Assembly (NCBI GenBank): GCA_026984275.1
Contig: JALSSM010000108.1
Coordinates: 1 to 18,709, forward strand
Direction: 5' to 3'
DNA from: Gammaproteobacteria bacterium
GTDB taxonomy: Bacteria; Pseudomonadota; Gammaproteobacteria; CAJXQU01
Length of the DNA stretch: 18,709 nucleotides
Part shown: in pieces, positions 6,498 to 14,775 of the stretch
How the letters are laid out: each line of letters begins with the position of its first letter
Numbering within the stretch: the first letter of the stretch is position 1
Translations under genes and position numbers: made by a program
Notes under the pieces: generated by a model
What the model was told of the DNA's origin: nothing
What the model saw: only the letters and a program-made list of their open reading frames with translations
Databases searched by the model: none

Positions 6498-7748
6498 CTA
6501 TAAATCGAACAATTCCCTGACTGTACGGATCAGCTCATCCTGTCGATCGAGCGTTGCCTCTCGCAGTTTCACACTTGGAGTATGGGTAAATTTCTGGGTT
6601 AACGCTCTCGCCAGGGCGTCGATCACCTGTTCTGGATCTTCACCTTTGGATAAACGTTGTTTTGCTTTGCTGACCAGTTCATTCTGCGAATTGAATATAT
6701 TTTCCCGCAATGCCTGAATCGTTGAAACGGCGTCCAGCGATTGCATCCAGTCCATAAAATGACGGGTTTCAGTTAAGATAATTTCGTCTGCCTGTAATGC
6801 AGCCGTCTGGCGAGATCGTTGATTTTCCTCAATAACGCTTTGCAAATCGTCGACTGTATAGAGATATACGTCATTCAATTTGCTGATCTCGGGTTCAATA
6901 TCTCTTGGAACAGCTATATCGACCATGAAAATGGGCTTACGTTTTCGTTGCTTAAGCGCTCTTTCTACCGCACCCTTACCCAGAATCGGCAACTGACTGG
7001 CCGTGGAAGAAATAATAATATCGGCATCAGCAAGATGATCCGGTAGTTCTTTCAGAGGAATTGCATAGCCATTAAAGCGGGATGCCAGTATTTGAGCACG
7101 ATCAATCGATCGATTGGCAACAATCATTCTGCCCAGTTGATTATCATGGAAATGTTGTGAGGCCAGCTCAATCGTATCACCAGCACCGATCATCAAGGCC
7201 GTTTTATCGCCAAGATCTCCAAACACCTGTTGTGCCAGTCTGACAGCAGCGAAGGCCACAGAAACCGGACTTGATCCAATCGCTGTATCTGTTCGTACCC
7301 GTTTGGCGACCGAGAAAGAATGCTGCAAGAGTTTGTTGAGCATTTTACCCACAGAACCTGCTTCACAGGCACTACGGTAGGCTTCTTTTAACTGGCCAAG
7401 GATCTGTGGCTCTCCCAGAACCAAAGAATCCAGTCCACAGGCAACACGAAATAAATGCCGGACGGCATCAGCTTCATGCAGTACAAATTGATAAGGCTTG
7501 AGATCCTTCTGTTCAAGCTCGAAATATTGATGCATCCAGCCCATGGCAACATCATTGTGCTTGTCATTTATAAATGAACAATACACCTCAGTACGGTTGC
7601 AGGTCGAAAGAACGACAGCCTCTTCGATACCATCCTGCTCAAGCAGATTCTTCAGGCTATGATTCAGCTTTTCAGAATTAACAGCGACTTTCTCACGAAT
7701 AGAGACCGGTGCAGTGTTATGATTGACTCCGAAGACAGACAGTGACAT
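6498..7748 (-). CDS. hemA: Glutamyl-tRNA reductase HemA
   Basis: Reduces glutamyl-tRNA(Glu) with NADPH to glutamate 1-semialdehyde, the committed step of haem synthesis by the C5 route. I place the start at the ATG at 7748 (416 aa; E. coli 418), because the protein then begins MSLSVFGVNH as family members do; a TTG at 7760 would add four residues. With this start the catalytic Cys is exactly residue 50 in LSTCNRTEVY. Other marks are the GLDSLVLGEPQILGQLK block (about 105-121), the NADPH site MIGAGDTIELA near 186-196, and the C-terminal dimerisation helices. No strong Shine-Dalgarno is visible. The gene is divergent from the TPR lipoprotein gene that starts the next cluster, the same arrangement as in Pseudomonas. 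Confidence 0.95.
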   Translation of the reverse strand: MSLSVFGVNHNTAPVSIREKVAVNSEKLNHSLKNLLEQDGIEEAVVLSTCNRTEVYCSFINDKHNDVAMGWMHQYFELEQKDLKPYQFVLHEADAVRHLFRVACGLDSLVLGEPQILGQLKEAYRSACEAGSVGKMLNKLLQHSFSVAKRVRTDTAIGSSPVSVAFAAVRLAQQVFGDLGDKTALMIGAGDTIELASQHFHDNQLGRMIVANRSIDRAQILASRFNGYAIPLKELPDHLADADIIISSTASQLPILGKGAVERALKQRKRKPIFMVDIAVPRDIEPEISKLNDVYLYTVDDLQSVIEENQRSRQTAALQADEIILTETRHFMDWMQSLDAVSTIQALRENIFNSQNELVSKAKQRLSKGEDPEQVIDALARALTQKFTHTPSVKLREATLDRQDELIRTVRELFDL

Positions 7749-7903
7749 GAATTTTGGCAATTACGGAAATGTTATTTAAGGTATATGTTTTGCATGAAGT
7801 AAAAAAATGGCTCCAATATTTGAACTTAGTTAATATCCTTGCAATCCATAATAGATAGTTTACCTTGTCACCGAAAGATATTACACAATCGATATTACTA
7901 AAT

Positions 7904-9676
7904 ATGAAAATGATTTTTATTAAACGGACACCGGCTAAAAGACTGATCACAGCCCTTTCCTTTTCCTTGCTGTTTATTTCAGGATGCAGCAGCTTACAAA
8001 CCACAAATGAAGCAGGGACATCTTCAGAGCCATCTGAGACAACAACAATTTACTTACCTGAAGAACAACAGCCAAACAAAGTAGCCCCATCGGGATTGAC
8101 AGAAGATATCCTGTATAAATTAATGGTGGCTGAAATCGCCGGTCAGCGTGGTGAGCTGGATTTATCGATCAAAAATTATATGGAACTGGCAAAACAGGTG
8201 AAAGACCCTGCCCTGGCTGAACGTGCTACGCGAATTATGATTTATGCACGCAAAGACAAGGAAGCATTGGAAGCCGCACACTTGTGGGTAAAATATGCAC
8301 CTGACAATATGGAAGCACATCAGATTCTGGCGGCCATGTTTATCCGTAACAATAACCCTGATGAAGCTGTTCAGGAACTGGAACAGGTTCTGAAGAAACA
8401 TCCTGAAGAGACAGGAAAAACCATGCAAATGCTGGCAAATTTCCTGAATCGTCCAGAAGATAAGGGAACAGCTTTTAAAGTCATGGATAGACTGATGGCC
8501 AGTCGTCAGGACAATGCCGAAGCGATGTTCGCCTATGGCCTGCTCACTTTACGTGCTGGCGATACTGAGAAAGCTGCAGAAATCATCGAAAAAGTAACAA
8601 AACTCGCACCTGAAGAACAAAACTACCAGCTTGTTTATCTCAGCATTCTCGAAAAAGAAGGTGATAAAGAAGCGGCTTTCAAATATCTGGAAAGCCTGCT
8701 GGAAAAGAATCCTGATGATTTCAATTTAAAGATTGCACATGCTCGAATGCTGGCTGATCTAGGCCGTTATGATGAAGCACGTGAGGAGTTTAAGGCTCTG
8801 ACTGTTTCGAATCCAGAAAATACCGATGCTCATTATGCCCTGGGATTGATGAATCTTCAGACAAATCATTCCAGAGAAGCAAAAGAACAGTTCAAATATC
8901 TGATCAAAAAGCAGGTTCTGGTTAATGAAGCCAGTTATTATCTGGGCCAGATTGCGGAATTTGAAAAAAACTTCGAAGAAGCGATTAAGTGGCATAAAGC
9001 CATCGACAACAGCAGCCCCCACTATTTTGATGCACAAATCAAGATCGCTGTTGCGAAAGCCCGGCTGGGGAAACTCGATGAATCAAAAGCAACGCTTGCC
9101 AAAATCCAACCTCAGAATCATAAACAGGAATTGCAACTTGTTCGAGTCAAAGCTGAGATCCTGATCGAGGAAGGAAAACTCGAAGAGGCAAAAGCCATTT
9201 ATGACCAGGCTATAGGGGATGGAAATGATCCTGATCTGTTGTACAGCCGTGCAATGCTGGCCGAAAAAATGGGAAGAATCGATTTACTGGAAAAGGATCT
9301 CAAAACGATTATTGAGAATGATCCCAAAAATGCAGATGTGTTGAATGCACTTGGTTATACACTTGCTGATCGTACAAATCGCTACCAGGAAGCTTACGGC
9401 TATATCAAAAGAGCACTGGATCTGAGCCCTGATAATTTCTACATCCTCGACAGCATGGGTTGGGTTCTCTATCGACTGGGTCGCCTGGATGAATCAATAA
9501 AGTACCTGAAACGGGCAAAGGAGTTGAATGATGATCCAGAAGTATCTGCCCATCTCAGTGAGGTCTTATGGGTCAAAGGTGACAAAAAAGAAGCCCGGGA
9601 AGTTTTAAATAGTGCCTTGAAAACGACCCCTGAAGATGAAAAACTGCTTGAAGTATTGAAACGACTGAAGCCATAA
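7904..9676 (+). CDS. Tetratricopeptide-repeat lipoprotein of the hemA-lolB locus
   Basis: A 590-residue protein made almost wholly of TPR helical repeats after a lipoprotein signal with lipobox FISGC (Cys28). An upstream TTG at 7865 would add 13 residues before the signal, so I prefer the ATG at 7904 (7910 is also possible); the Shine-Dalgarno is poor. Repeats run from about residue 65 to the end; the clearest have the A-x-x-x-P spacing, such as NPDEAVQELEQVLKKHPEE, GRYDEAREEFKALTVSNPEN and GRLDESIKYLKRAKELN. TPR solenoids bind other proteins, so an envelope scaffold or lipoprotein/cell-wall factor is plausible. In Pseudomonas a TPR protein of similar length occupies the same place between hemA and lolB (PA4667 there, from memory); its partner is not known to me. 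It probably shares a transcript with lolB, 44 nt downstream. Confidence 0.9.
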   Translation: MKMIFIKRTPAKRLITALSFSLLFISGCSSLQTTNEAGTSSEPSETTTIYLPEEQQPNKVAPSGLTEDILYKLMVAEIAGQRGELDLSIKNYMELAKQVKDPALAERATRIMIYARKDKEALEAAHLWVKYAPDNMEAHQILAAMFIRNNNPDEAVQELEQVLKKHPEETGKTMQMLANFLNRPEDKGTAFKVMDRLMASRQDNAEAMFAYGLLTLRAGDTEKAAEIIEKVTKLAPEEQNYQLVYLSILEKEGDKEAAFKYLESLLEKNPDDFNLKIAHARMLADLGRYDEAREEFKALTVSNPENTDAHYALGLMNLQTNHSREAKEQFKYLIKKQVLVNEASYYLGQIAEFEKNFEEAIKWHKAIDNSSPHYFDAQIKIAVAKARLGKLDESKATLAKIQPQNHKQELQLVRVKAEILIEEGKLEEAKAIYDQAIGDGNDPDLLYSRAMLAEKMGRIDLLEKDLKTIIENDPKNADVLNALGYTLADRTNRYQEAYGYIKRALDLSPDNFYILDSMGWVLYRLGRLDESIKYLKRAKELNDDPEVSAHLSEVLWVKGDKKEAREVLNSALKTTPEDEKLLEVLKRLKP

Positions 9677-9720
9677 ATCAAAATTTCGGATTCATGACTC
9701 ACAATCAAGAACAATAATTC

Positions 9721-10326
9721 ATGAAAATATTCTTGCTAATCATTTCCCTGTTGGTTCTGACAGGTTGCACAACTTTATCACCCTCTACTCAACCCGTTTC
9801 AGAATTTAAACAATGGGAACAACATAAGGCTCATTTGTCCGGACTTAAAAACTGGCAAATGGATAGCCGGATCTTCATACAAACCAAAGAGGAGGGTTTC
9901 AGCTCCAGCATCCGTTGGAAACAACAGGGCCAATCATATCAGCTGCGGTTCAGTGCGCCGTTCAGCCAGGGCATTTATCTTCTCACGGGAAGTCCTGAAA
10001 AAGTATCGATTCGCCTGCCTGATAATACAGAGCAAAGTGCGAAAGACCCGGAGACCCTGATGAAGCAGGCACTGGGGTTCAAATTGCCTGTCAGTGGACT
10101 TAATTACTGGTTGCGAGGACTCCCTTATCCTGATGATCCTGATCGGGACATTATCCTGGACAAAAATGAACGTCTGATAGCATTAAAACAGGCAGGCTGG
10201 AAGATTAAAATCTCCAGATATATTCATCAAGATGGGTATTACCTGCCAACAAAGCTGACTATGGAAAATAAGCATCTCAGGATGAAGATGGTTGTCAACA
10301 AATGGATCATCTCAACACAAAAATAG
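9721..10326 (+). CDS. lolB: Outer-membrane lipoprotein receptor LolB
   Basis: LolB accepts lipoproteins from the periplasmic carrier LolA and inserts them into the inner leaflet of the outer membrane; it is itself a lipoprotein. The 201 residues (E. coli 207) start with a signal and lipobox LTGC (Cys16). The body is one beta-sandwich domain with family stretches: ENWQ-like KNWQMDSRIF near 42-51, SSIRWKQQGQSYQLRFSAPF in the middle, and LNYWLRGLPYPDD near 127-139. The protruding hydrophobic loop that carries Leu68 in E. coli LolB aligns with SAPFSQG, so Phe probably takes the Leu position; this alignment is by eye. The stop lies 4 nt before ispE. Identification rests on motifs and on the hemA-lolB-ispE order. 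Confidence 0.9.
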   Translation: MKIFLLIISLLVLTGCTTLSPSTQPVSEFKQWEQHKAHLSGLKNWQMDSRIFIQTKEEGFSSSIRWKQQGQSYQLRFSAPFSQGIYLLTGSPEKVSIRLPDNTEQSAKDPETLMKQALGFKLPVSGLNYWLRGLPYPDDPDRDIILDKNERLIALKQAGWKIKISRYIHQDGYYLPTKLTMENKHLRMKMVVNKWIISTQK

Positions 10327-10330
10327 TTCC

Positions 10331-11179
10331 ATGATTGATACCCCCTGGCCAGCTCCTGCAAAAATAAATCTGTTCCTTCATATTACTGGCCGTCGTGAAG
10401 ATGGCTATCATGAGTTGCAAACCCTGTTTCAATTTCTCGATCTCTGTGATGAACTCTGGTTTGATATTCGTAGTGACAATACAATAAGACGTTGTACTGA
10501 AATTCCTGGTGTCGAAGAAACTGATGATCTGATCGTAAAAGCGGCACTAAAACTACGCGAAGCCACCAATACTCGCTTTGGTGTTGATATTAGTATTGAT
10601 AAAAGACTGCCAATGGGTGGTGGCATTGGTGGTGGTAGTTCAGATGCAGCAACAACCCTGGTTGCATTAAATAAACTCTGGGGTTTGAACTTACCAAAGC
10701 AGGAGCTTGCTAAAATTGGTCTGGAATTGGGAGCAGATGTGCCATTTTTTATACATGGGCACACGGCCTGGGCAGAAGGAATTGGTGAAAAATTACACTC
10801 TTTTGCAGCCAAAACTCCATGGTATTTGCTGGTACACCCAGGTATTCATATCTCTACCGCCGAAATCTTTTCAAATTCACAATTGACACGGGATACAACT
10901 CCCATCAAAATGCACACCTTTGTTGCCGGGGGTGGCCAAAATGACTGTGAATCAGTTGTTCGTAGCCACTATCCTGAAGTCGAAAAAGTCTTTGACTGGT
11001 TTGGGCTGGATAGTCAGGCAAGGCTGACCGGAACAGGTGCGTGTGTTTTCTGCCCATATCCTGATGAAAACACAGCACAAAAAAAGGCGGACTCATTGCC
11101 CGAGCAGTGGTCTGGGTATGTTGTAAAAGGGTTAAACCGATCACCTTTGCTGGATCGGCTGGCCAAAGAGCCTGAGTAA
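10331..11179 (+). CDS. ispE: 4-diphosphocytidyl-2-C-methyl-D-erythritol kinase IspE
   Basis: GHMP kinase that phosphorylates CDP-methylerythritol at the 2-OH in the MEP route to isopentenyl diphosphate; cytoplasmic. I place the start at the ATG at 10331, giving 282 aa (E. coli 283) and the usual opening WPAPAKINLFLHITGRREDGYHELQT; a TTG at 10292 inside lolB would add 13 unlikely residues. The catalytic Lys is Lys11 in PAKINL; the ATP-binding glycine motif is PMGGGIGGGSSDAATT (about 95-110); the catalytic Asp sits in LGADVPFFIHGHTAWAEGIGE (about 135-155). The C-terminal GHMP motif is seen in LTGTGACVFC. It belongs to the lolB-ispE-tRNA-prs string, with no terminator seen between ispE and the tRNA 18 nt on. 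Confidence 0.95.
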   Translation: MIDTPWPAPAKINLFLHITGRREDGYHELQTLFQFLDLCDELWFDIRSDNTIRRCTEIPGVEETDDLIVKAALKLREATNTRFGVDISIDKRLPMGGGIGGGSSDAATTLVALNKLWGLNLPKQELAKIGLELGADVPFFIHGHTAWAEGIGEKLHSFAAKTPWYLLVHPGIHISTAEIFSNSQLTRDTTPIKMHTFVAGGGQNDCESVVRSHYPEVEKVFDWFGLDSQARLTGTGACVFCPYPDENTAQKKADSLPEQWSGYVVKGLNRSPLLDRLAKEPE

Positions 11180-11197
11180 AGGGTTCACTAAAATAAT

Positions 11198-11272
11198 TGG
11201 GGCGTCGCCAAGCGGTAAGGCACTGGGTTTTGATCCCAGCATTCGTAGGTTCGAATCCTGCCGCCCCAGCCA
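11198..11272 (+). tRNA. tRNA-Gln, anticodon UUG
   Basis: A 75-nt tRNA including an encoded CCA. The acceptor stem pairs TGGGGCG with CGCCCCA, leaving the weak first pair U1-A72 typical of bacterial tRNA-Gln. The D-arm is TCGCCAAGCGGTAAGGCA; the anticodon stem is CTGGG/CCCAG around loop TTTTGAT, with anticodon TTG at 11230-11232; the T-arm has GGTTCGAATCC. It sits 18 nt after ispE and 30 nt before prs, as in pseudomonads, so it is probably processed from a mixed tRNA-mRNA transcript. It is close in sequence to E. coli tRNA-Gln. Confidence 0.97.
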
Positions 11273-11302
11273 TTTTCTATAGTTTTGTTTGTGAGGGATG
11301 CT

Positions 11303-12256
11303 GTGTCACTTTCATCAATGATGGTATTTTCGGGAAATGCAAATCCGAAGTTATCACAGGCAATCGCCTCTCATTTAAAGCTTCCACTCGGCAGGGCTAC
11401 TGTCGATAAATTCAGTGATGGCGAAATTATGGTCGAAATTGGCGATAATGTTCGTGGCCGTGATATTTATGTCATTCAGCCTACTTGTGCTCCAACGAAT
11501 GACAATTTGATGGAATTACTCGTCATGATCGACGCACTGAGACGAGCTTCAGCTCAGCGTATCACGGCTGTCATCCCTTATCTGGGTTACTCCAGACAGG
11601 ACCGACGCCCCCGCTCTGCCCGTGTACCAATCACGGCAAAAGTGGTGGCAAACATGATCAGTGCTGTTGGAACGGATCGTGTTCTGACTGTCGATCTGCA
11701 TGCTGATCAGATCCAGGGATTTTTTGATATGCCATTGGATAATGTTTATTCATCACCGGTTTTACTGGGTGATGTCTGGAAACATAAATACCCTGATCTG
11801 ATGGTTGTCTCACCCGACGTGGGTGGTGTGGTTCGCGCAAGGGCGCTGGCAAAAAGACTTGATGATGCGGATCTTGCTATCATCGACAAACGTCGCCCTA
11901 AAGCCAATGTTGCAGAGATTATGAACATTATTGGTGATGTGGAAGGAAGAACCTGTGTGATCATTGATGACCTTGTCGATACGGCGGGTACACTCTGCCA
12001 GGCAGCAGGCGCTTTAAAGGGTTATGGCGCACAGAAAGTCGTCGCTTATTGTACACACCCTGTCTTATCTGGAAGGGCGATGGACAATATAGAAAATTCA
12101 AAACTGGACGAACTCGTTGTAACAGATACAATACCGCTCTCGGAACGCGCCGAAGCCTGTGATCGTATCAGACAATTGAGCATTTCCGGATTACTAGCTG
12201 AGAGTATTAGCCGAATTAGTTCTGGTGAATCACTCAGCTCAATGTTTGTTGATTAA
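11303..12256 (+). CDS. prs: Ribose-phosphate pyrophosphokinase Prs
   Basis: Makes phosphoribosyl pyrophosphate from ribose 5-phosphate and ATP for nucleotide, histidine and tryptophan synthesis; cytoplasmic hexamer. I choose GTG at 11303 (317 aa; E. coli 315): GAGGGA lies about 5 nt upstream, and the protein begins MSLSSMMVFSGNANPKL, like other gammaproteobacterial enzymes. ATGs at 11318 and 11321 and a TTG at 11285 are alternatives. Motifs: PTCAPTNDNLMELLVMIDALRRASAQRIT (about 60-90), SRQDRRPRSARVPITAK (about 103-119), divalent-metal site VDLHADQIQGFF, VVSPDVGGVVRARALAK, and the PRPP loop VIIDDLVDTAGT near 215-226. An intrinsic terminator begins 34 nt after the stop. All known catalytic blocks appear intact. 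Confidence 0.95.
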   Translation: MSLSSMMVFSGNANPKLSQAIASHLKLPLGRATVDKFSDGEIMVEIGDNVRGRDIYVIQPTCAPTNDNLMELLVMIDALRRASAQRITAVIPYLGYSRQDRRPRSARVPITAKVVANMISAVGTDRVLTVDLHADQIQGFFDMPLDNVYSSPVLLGDVWKHKYPDLMVVSPDVGGVVRARALAKRLDDADLAIIDKRRPKANVAEIMNIIGDVEGRTCVIIDDLVDTAGTLCQAAGALKGYGAQKVVAYCTHPVLSGRAMDNIENSKLDELVVTDTIPLSERAEACDRIRQLSISGLLAESISRISSGESLSSMFVD

Positions 12257-12340
12257 CCGGGCTTTCAGGTCGGGGATCAAACAATAAGCACACGAACCTG
12301 GTCGCGGGTTTGTGTATTTTTTTATTAACTGGAGTTTCAC
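12257..12340 (+). promoter_or_regulatory. Possible rplY (L25) leader with attenuator
   Basis: The 84 nt between prs and rplY contain a complete intrinsic terminator ending only 17 nt before the rplY ATG, with the rplY Shine-Dalgarno (GGAG, 12331-12334) right behind it. There is no room for a separate promoter after the terminator, so rplY must be transcribed through it. This is the layout of a ribosomal-protein leader. From memory, an L25 leader motif has been proposed in gammaproteobacteria; whether this sequence matches it was not tested. Confidence 0.45.
12290..12323 (+). terminator. Rho-independent terminator between prs and rplY
   Basis: ACACGAACC (12290-12298) pairs with GGTTTGTGT (12307-12315), nine pairs including one G-U, around an 8-nt loop; seven Ts follow at 12317-12323. 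It ends the prs transcript and may act as the attenuator of rplY. Confidence 0.8.
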
Positions 12341-13018
12341 ATGAGTGACTATACTATTATTGCTGAAAAGCGTGATGATCTGGGGAAAGGTGCGAGCCGC
12401 CGCCTGCGTCATGCTGGCCTGGTTCCAGGCATCATTTACGGGGCAGGGAAAGATCCTGTTTCTTTCCAGATGAAACATTCTGAGCTGGAAAAACAACTTC
12501 TTAACGAAGCCTTTTATTCATCTGTCCTGTCTCTGGATCTGGATGGCAAGGAAGAAAGTGTTGTATTGAAAGATATGCAACGTCATCCTGCAAAAAACAG
12601 GATTATGCATCTTGATCTGTTACGTATTGATAAGACACACAAACTGACCATGACGATTCCTCTTCATTTTATTAATGAAGAAACCTGTATCGGTGTTAAA
12701 CAGGATGGTGGTGCGATCAGTCATCATATGAGTGATCTGGAAGTTAGCTGTCTGGCATCTAACCTTCCTGAGTATATCGAAGTTGATATGGCTGAAGTCG
12801 GAATAGATCAAACCATTCATTTATCTGATCTTGTCATGCCTGAAGAGGTTGAAATTAACGCCCTGTTACATGGTGGAGATGAGTCTCAACCTGTTGCCTC
12901 TGTCCATGTCCGTAAAGCGGCTCCTGTTGAAGAAGACGCGGTTGCCAGCGATGAGGCAGAAGGTGAAGAAGGCGCAGCAGCAGAAGGTGATGATACAGCT
13001 GAAGGTGAAGGGGAATAA
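12341..13018 (+). CDS. rplY: 50S ribosomal protein L25, long Ctc/TL5 form
   Basis: Binds 5S rRNA in the central protuberance of the large subunit. At 225 residues it is the long form: an N-terminal L25 domain (about 1-92, with KGASRRLRHAGLVPGIIYG near 16-34 and VLKDMQRHPAKNRIMHLDLLRI near 75-96), a C-terminal TL5/Ctc beta domain (about 97-190), and a low-complexity acidic tail of Glu, Ala and Gly to the end. E. coli L25 has only the first domain (94 aa). The Shine-Dalgarno GGAG lies 6 nt before the ATG. Pth follows 36 nt later, a coupling of Ctc-type L25 with pth also common in other bacteria. The start is secure because the MSDYTI opening immediately precedes the domain. Confidence 0.95.
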   Translation: MSDYTIIAEKRDDLGKGASRRLRHAGLVPGIIYGAGKDPVSFQMKHSELEKQLLNEAFYSSVLSLDLDGKEESVVLKDMQRHPAKNRIMHLDLLRIDKTHKLTMTIPLHFINEETCIGVKQDGGAISHHMSDLEVSCLASNLPEYIEVDMAEVGIDQTIHLSDLVMPEEVEINALLHGGDESQPVASVHVRKAAPVEEDAVASDEAEGEEGAAAEGDDTAEGEGE

Positions 13019-13054
13019 AACCTCCCTCCCTGGTATCCAAAGCTGTCGCAACAG

Positions 13055-13645
13055 ATGCCTGCTCACATTGAACTGATTGTTGGACTCGGTAACCCCGGCT
13101 CTGAATACGCTCAAACCCGACACAATGTCGGGTTTTGGCTATTAGATGAGCTGTCAAAAATGTCCGGAGCCACTTTTCAGCCTCAGTCGAAGTTTTTCGG
13201 TGAAACAGCAAGGTTGAAAACTGATGATCATGATAGCTGGTTATTAAAACCAACGACCTTTATGAACCGAAGTGGACAAAGTGTTGGGGCAGTGGCGTCT
13301 TTTTATCGGATCCCGGTTGAGGGAATTCTTGTTGTCCATGACGACCTCGATCTGGACACTGGCATGGTCAGGTTAAAAGAAGGCGGAGGTCATGGTGGAC
13401 ATAATGGACTCCGGGATATCACAACGCGTTTCAGCTCTGATAAATATCTACGTCTGAGGATTGGTATTGGTCATCCAGGTTCAGGATCAGACGTGAGTAA
13501 GTACGTACTTAATCGACCTACGGCATCAGAAGAGATGGAAATCCAGAATGCGATTGCACGCTCACTGGAGGCCATGCCTGATATTCTCTCAGGCAACTTA
13601 CAAAAAGTGATGAACGAACTCCATAGAAAAAAGGATCAGGATTAG
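13055..13645 (+). CDS. pth: Peptidyl-tRNA hydrolase Pth
   Basis: Cleaves peptidyl-tRNAs that drop off ribosomes, recycling the tRNA; cytoplasmic and essential in most bacteria. At 196 residues it equals the E. coli enzyme in length (194). Motifs: VGLGNPGSEYAQTRHNVGF with Asn13 and the catalytic His23 (offset by three from E. coli His20), LLKPTTFMNRSGQSV (substrate Asn), VHDDLDL (active-site Asp), and GGHGGHNGLRDI. The ATG at 13055 lacks a clear Shine-Dalgarno, but no other in-frame start fits the conserved opening HIELIVGLGNPG. Placed between rplY and ychF, 5 nt from the latter, it belongs to a translation-related operon. Confidence 0.96.
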   Translation: MPAHIELIVGLGNPGSEYAQTRHNVGFWLLDELSKMSGATFQPQSKFFGETARLKTDDHDSWLLKPTTFMNRSGQSVGAVASFYRIPVEGILVVHDDLDLDTGMVRLKEGGGHGGHNGLRDITTRFSSDKYLRLRIGIGHPGSGSDVSKYVLNRPTASEEMEIQNAIARSLEAMPDILSGNLQKVMNELHRKKDQD

Positions 13646-13650
13646 ACAGC

Positions 13651-14742
13651 ATGGGATTTAAATGTGGCATCGTCGGCTTACCAAACGTAGGCAAATCAAC
13701 CTTGTTCAATGCACTCACCAGTGCAGGGATCGATGCAGAAAATTATCCATTCTGTACAATTGATCCTAACGTTGGCATTGTTGAGGTTCCTGATCCGAGA
13801 ATAGAAAAACTGGCAGAAATTGTTCATCCACAAAAGAAAATACCCACCACAATGGAGTTTGTGGATATTGCCGGACTGGTCGCAGGAGCCTCTAAAGGCG
13901 AAGGTCTTGGTAATCAGTTTCTTTCTCACATCCGTGAAACCAATGCGATTGCTCATGTCGTGCGTTGCTTTGAAGATGACAATGTTATTCATGTTGATGG
14001 CAAAATCAATCCTGTCTCTGATATAGAAACAATTAACACTGAACTGGCGTTGGCCGATCTGGAGTCAGTTCAACGAAGCCTTGAAAGACTCCATAAAAAA
14101 GCCCGTAGTGGTGACAAGGAAGCCAAAGCTCAAATAGCGTTCCTGGAATTTATGGAAGCCTGGCTTGGCGAAGGAAAACCGATCAGAGCTATGGATCTAA
14201 GTGACGATCAAAAAGCTATTCTGAAAAACTTTCACCTGATCACGGCCAAACCCATGTTCTATGTTGCCAATATTGCTGAAGATGGTGCAGAGAATAATCC
14301 TCTCCTTGATCAACTGATAGAATATGCGAATGCAGAGGGAGCATCTGTCGTCCCTGTTTGTGCGGCGATAGAATCTGAAATTGCCAGTCTTGATGAAGAA
14401 GACAAACAGGAATTTCTGGATGATCTTGGGCTCGAAGAACCTGGGTTGAACCGAATTATCCGTGCAGGATATTCCCTTCTGAACCTTCAGACCTACTTCA
14501 CTGCAGGTGTAAAGGAAATACGGGCATGGACTGTAAAAGTCGGCGCAACCGCTCCTCAGGCCGCCGGTGTAATACATACAGATTTTGAGCGAGGCTTTAT
14601 CCGGGCAGAATTAATGGCTTACGATGATTTTATTGCCTGCAATGGTGAACAGGGAGCGAAGGAAGCAGGTAAATGGCGGCTGGAAGGTAAAGACTATATT
14701 GTCCAGGATGGCGATGTCATCCACTTCCGGTTTAATGTTTAG
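13651..14742 (+). CDS. ychF: Ribosome-binding ATPase YchF (Obg family)
   Basis: P-loop NTPase of the Obg group that prefers ATP and binds ribosomes; linked in E. coli to control of the oxidative stress response. The 363 residues match the E. coli length. Domains: the G domain from residue 1, with GLPNVGKSTL (about 8-17), DIAGLVAGASKGEGLGNQFL (switch II, about 68-87), and the changed specificity motif NIAE (instead of NKxD), which accounts for ATP use; a coiled-coil hairpin at about 125-180; and a C-terminal TGS-like domain (about 280-363) ending DYIVQDGDVIHFRFNV. It is the last gene of the plus-strand run and converges with 6S RNA. No intrinsic terminator with a T-run is visible after it; only a weak AT-rich palindrome at 14751-14765. 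Confidence 0.96.
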   Translation: MGFKCGIVGLPNVGKSTLFNALTSAGIDAENYPFCTIDPNVGIVEVPDPRIEKLAEIVHPQKKIPTTMEFVDIAGLVAGASKGEGLGNQFLSHIRETNAIAHVVRCFEDDNVIHVDGKINPVSDIETINTELALADLESVQRSLERLHKKARSGDKEAKAQIAFLEFMEAWLGEGKPIRAMDLSDDQKAILKNFHLITAKPMFYVANIAEDGAENNPLLDQLIEYANAEGASVVPVCAAIESEIASLDEEDKQEFLDDLGLEEPGLNRIIRAGYSLLNLQTYFTAGVKEIRAWTVKVGATAPQAAGVIHTDFERGFIRAELMAYDDFIACNGEQGAKEAGKWRLEGKDYIVQDGDVIHFRFNV

Positions 14743-14775
14743 TCAGATATTGATTGATTCAATCATTAAATAAGC

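Noticed and set aside
6461..6500. Bidirectional terminator between the convergent aroG and hemA genes.
   Set aside because: Only a six-pair match (GAAGAA/TTCTTC) with a large loop and no T-run.
7749..7903. Promoters for the divergent hemA and TPR genes.
   Set aside because: Several AT-rich hexamers (for example CATAAT near 7847) but no pair with acceptable -35, spacing and -10 on either strand.
10905..11273. Minus-strand frame covering the end of ispE and the tRNA-Gln gene.
   Set aside because: It begins with a translated tRNA antisense (AGAAGFEPTN-like peptide), a well-known annotation artefact.
12855..13253. Long minus-strand reading frames opposite rplY and pth.
   Set aside because: They are shadows of the rplY acidic tail and pth, with low-complexity His/Leu-rich translations and no ribosome-binding site or family match.
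14751..14765. Palindrome TGATTGATTCAATCA between ychF and 6S RNA as a terminator.
   Set aside because: AT-rich seven-pair stem with no T-run on either strand; it may be nothing.
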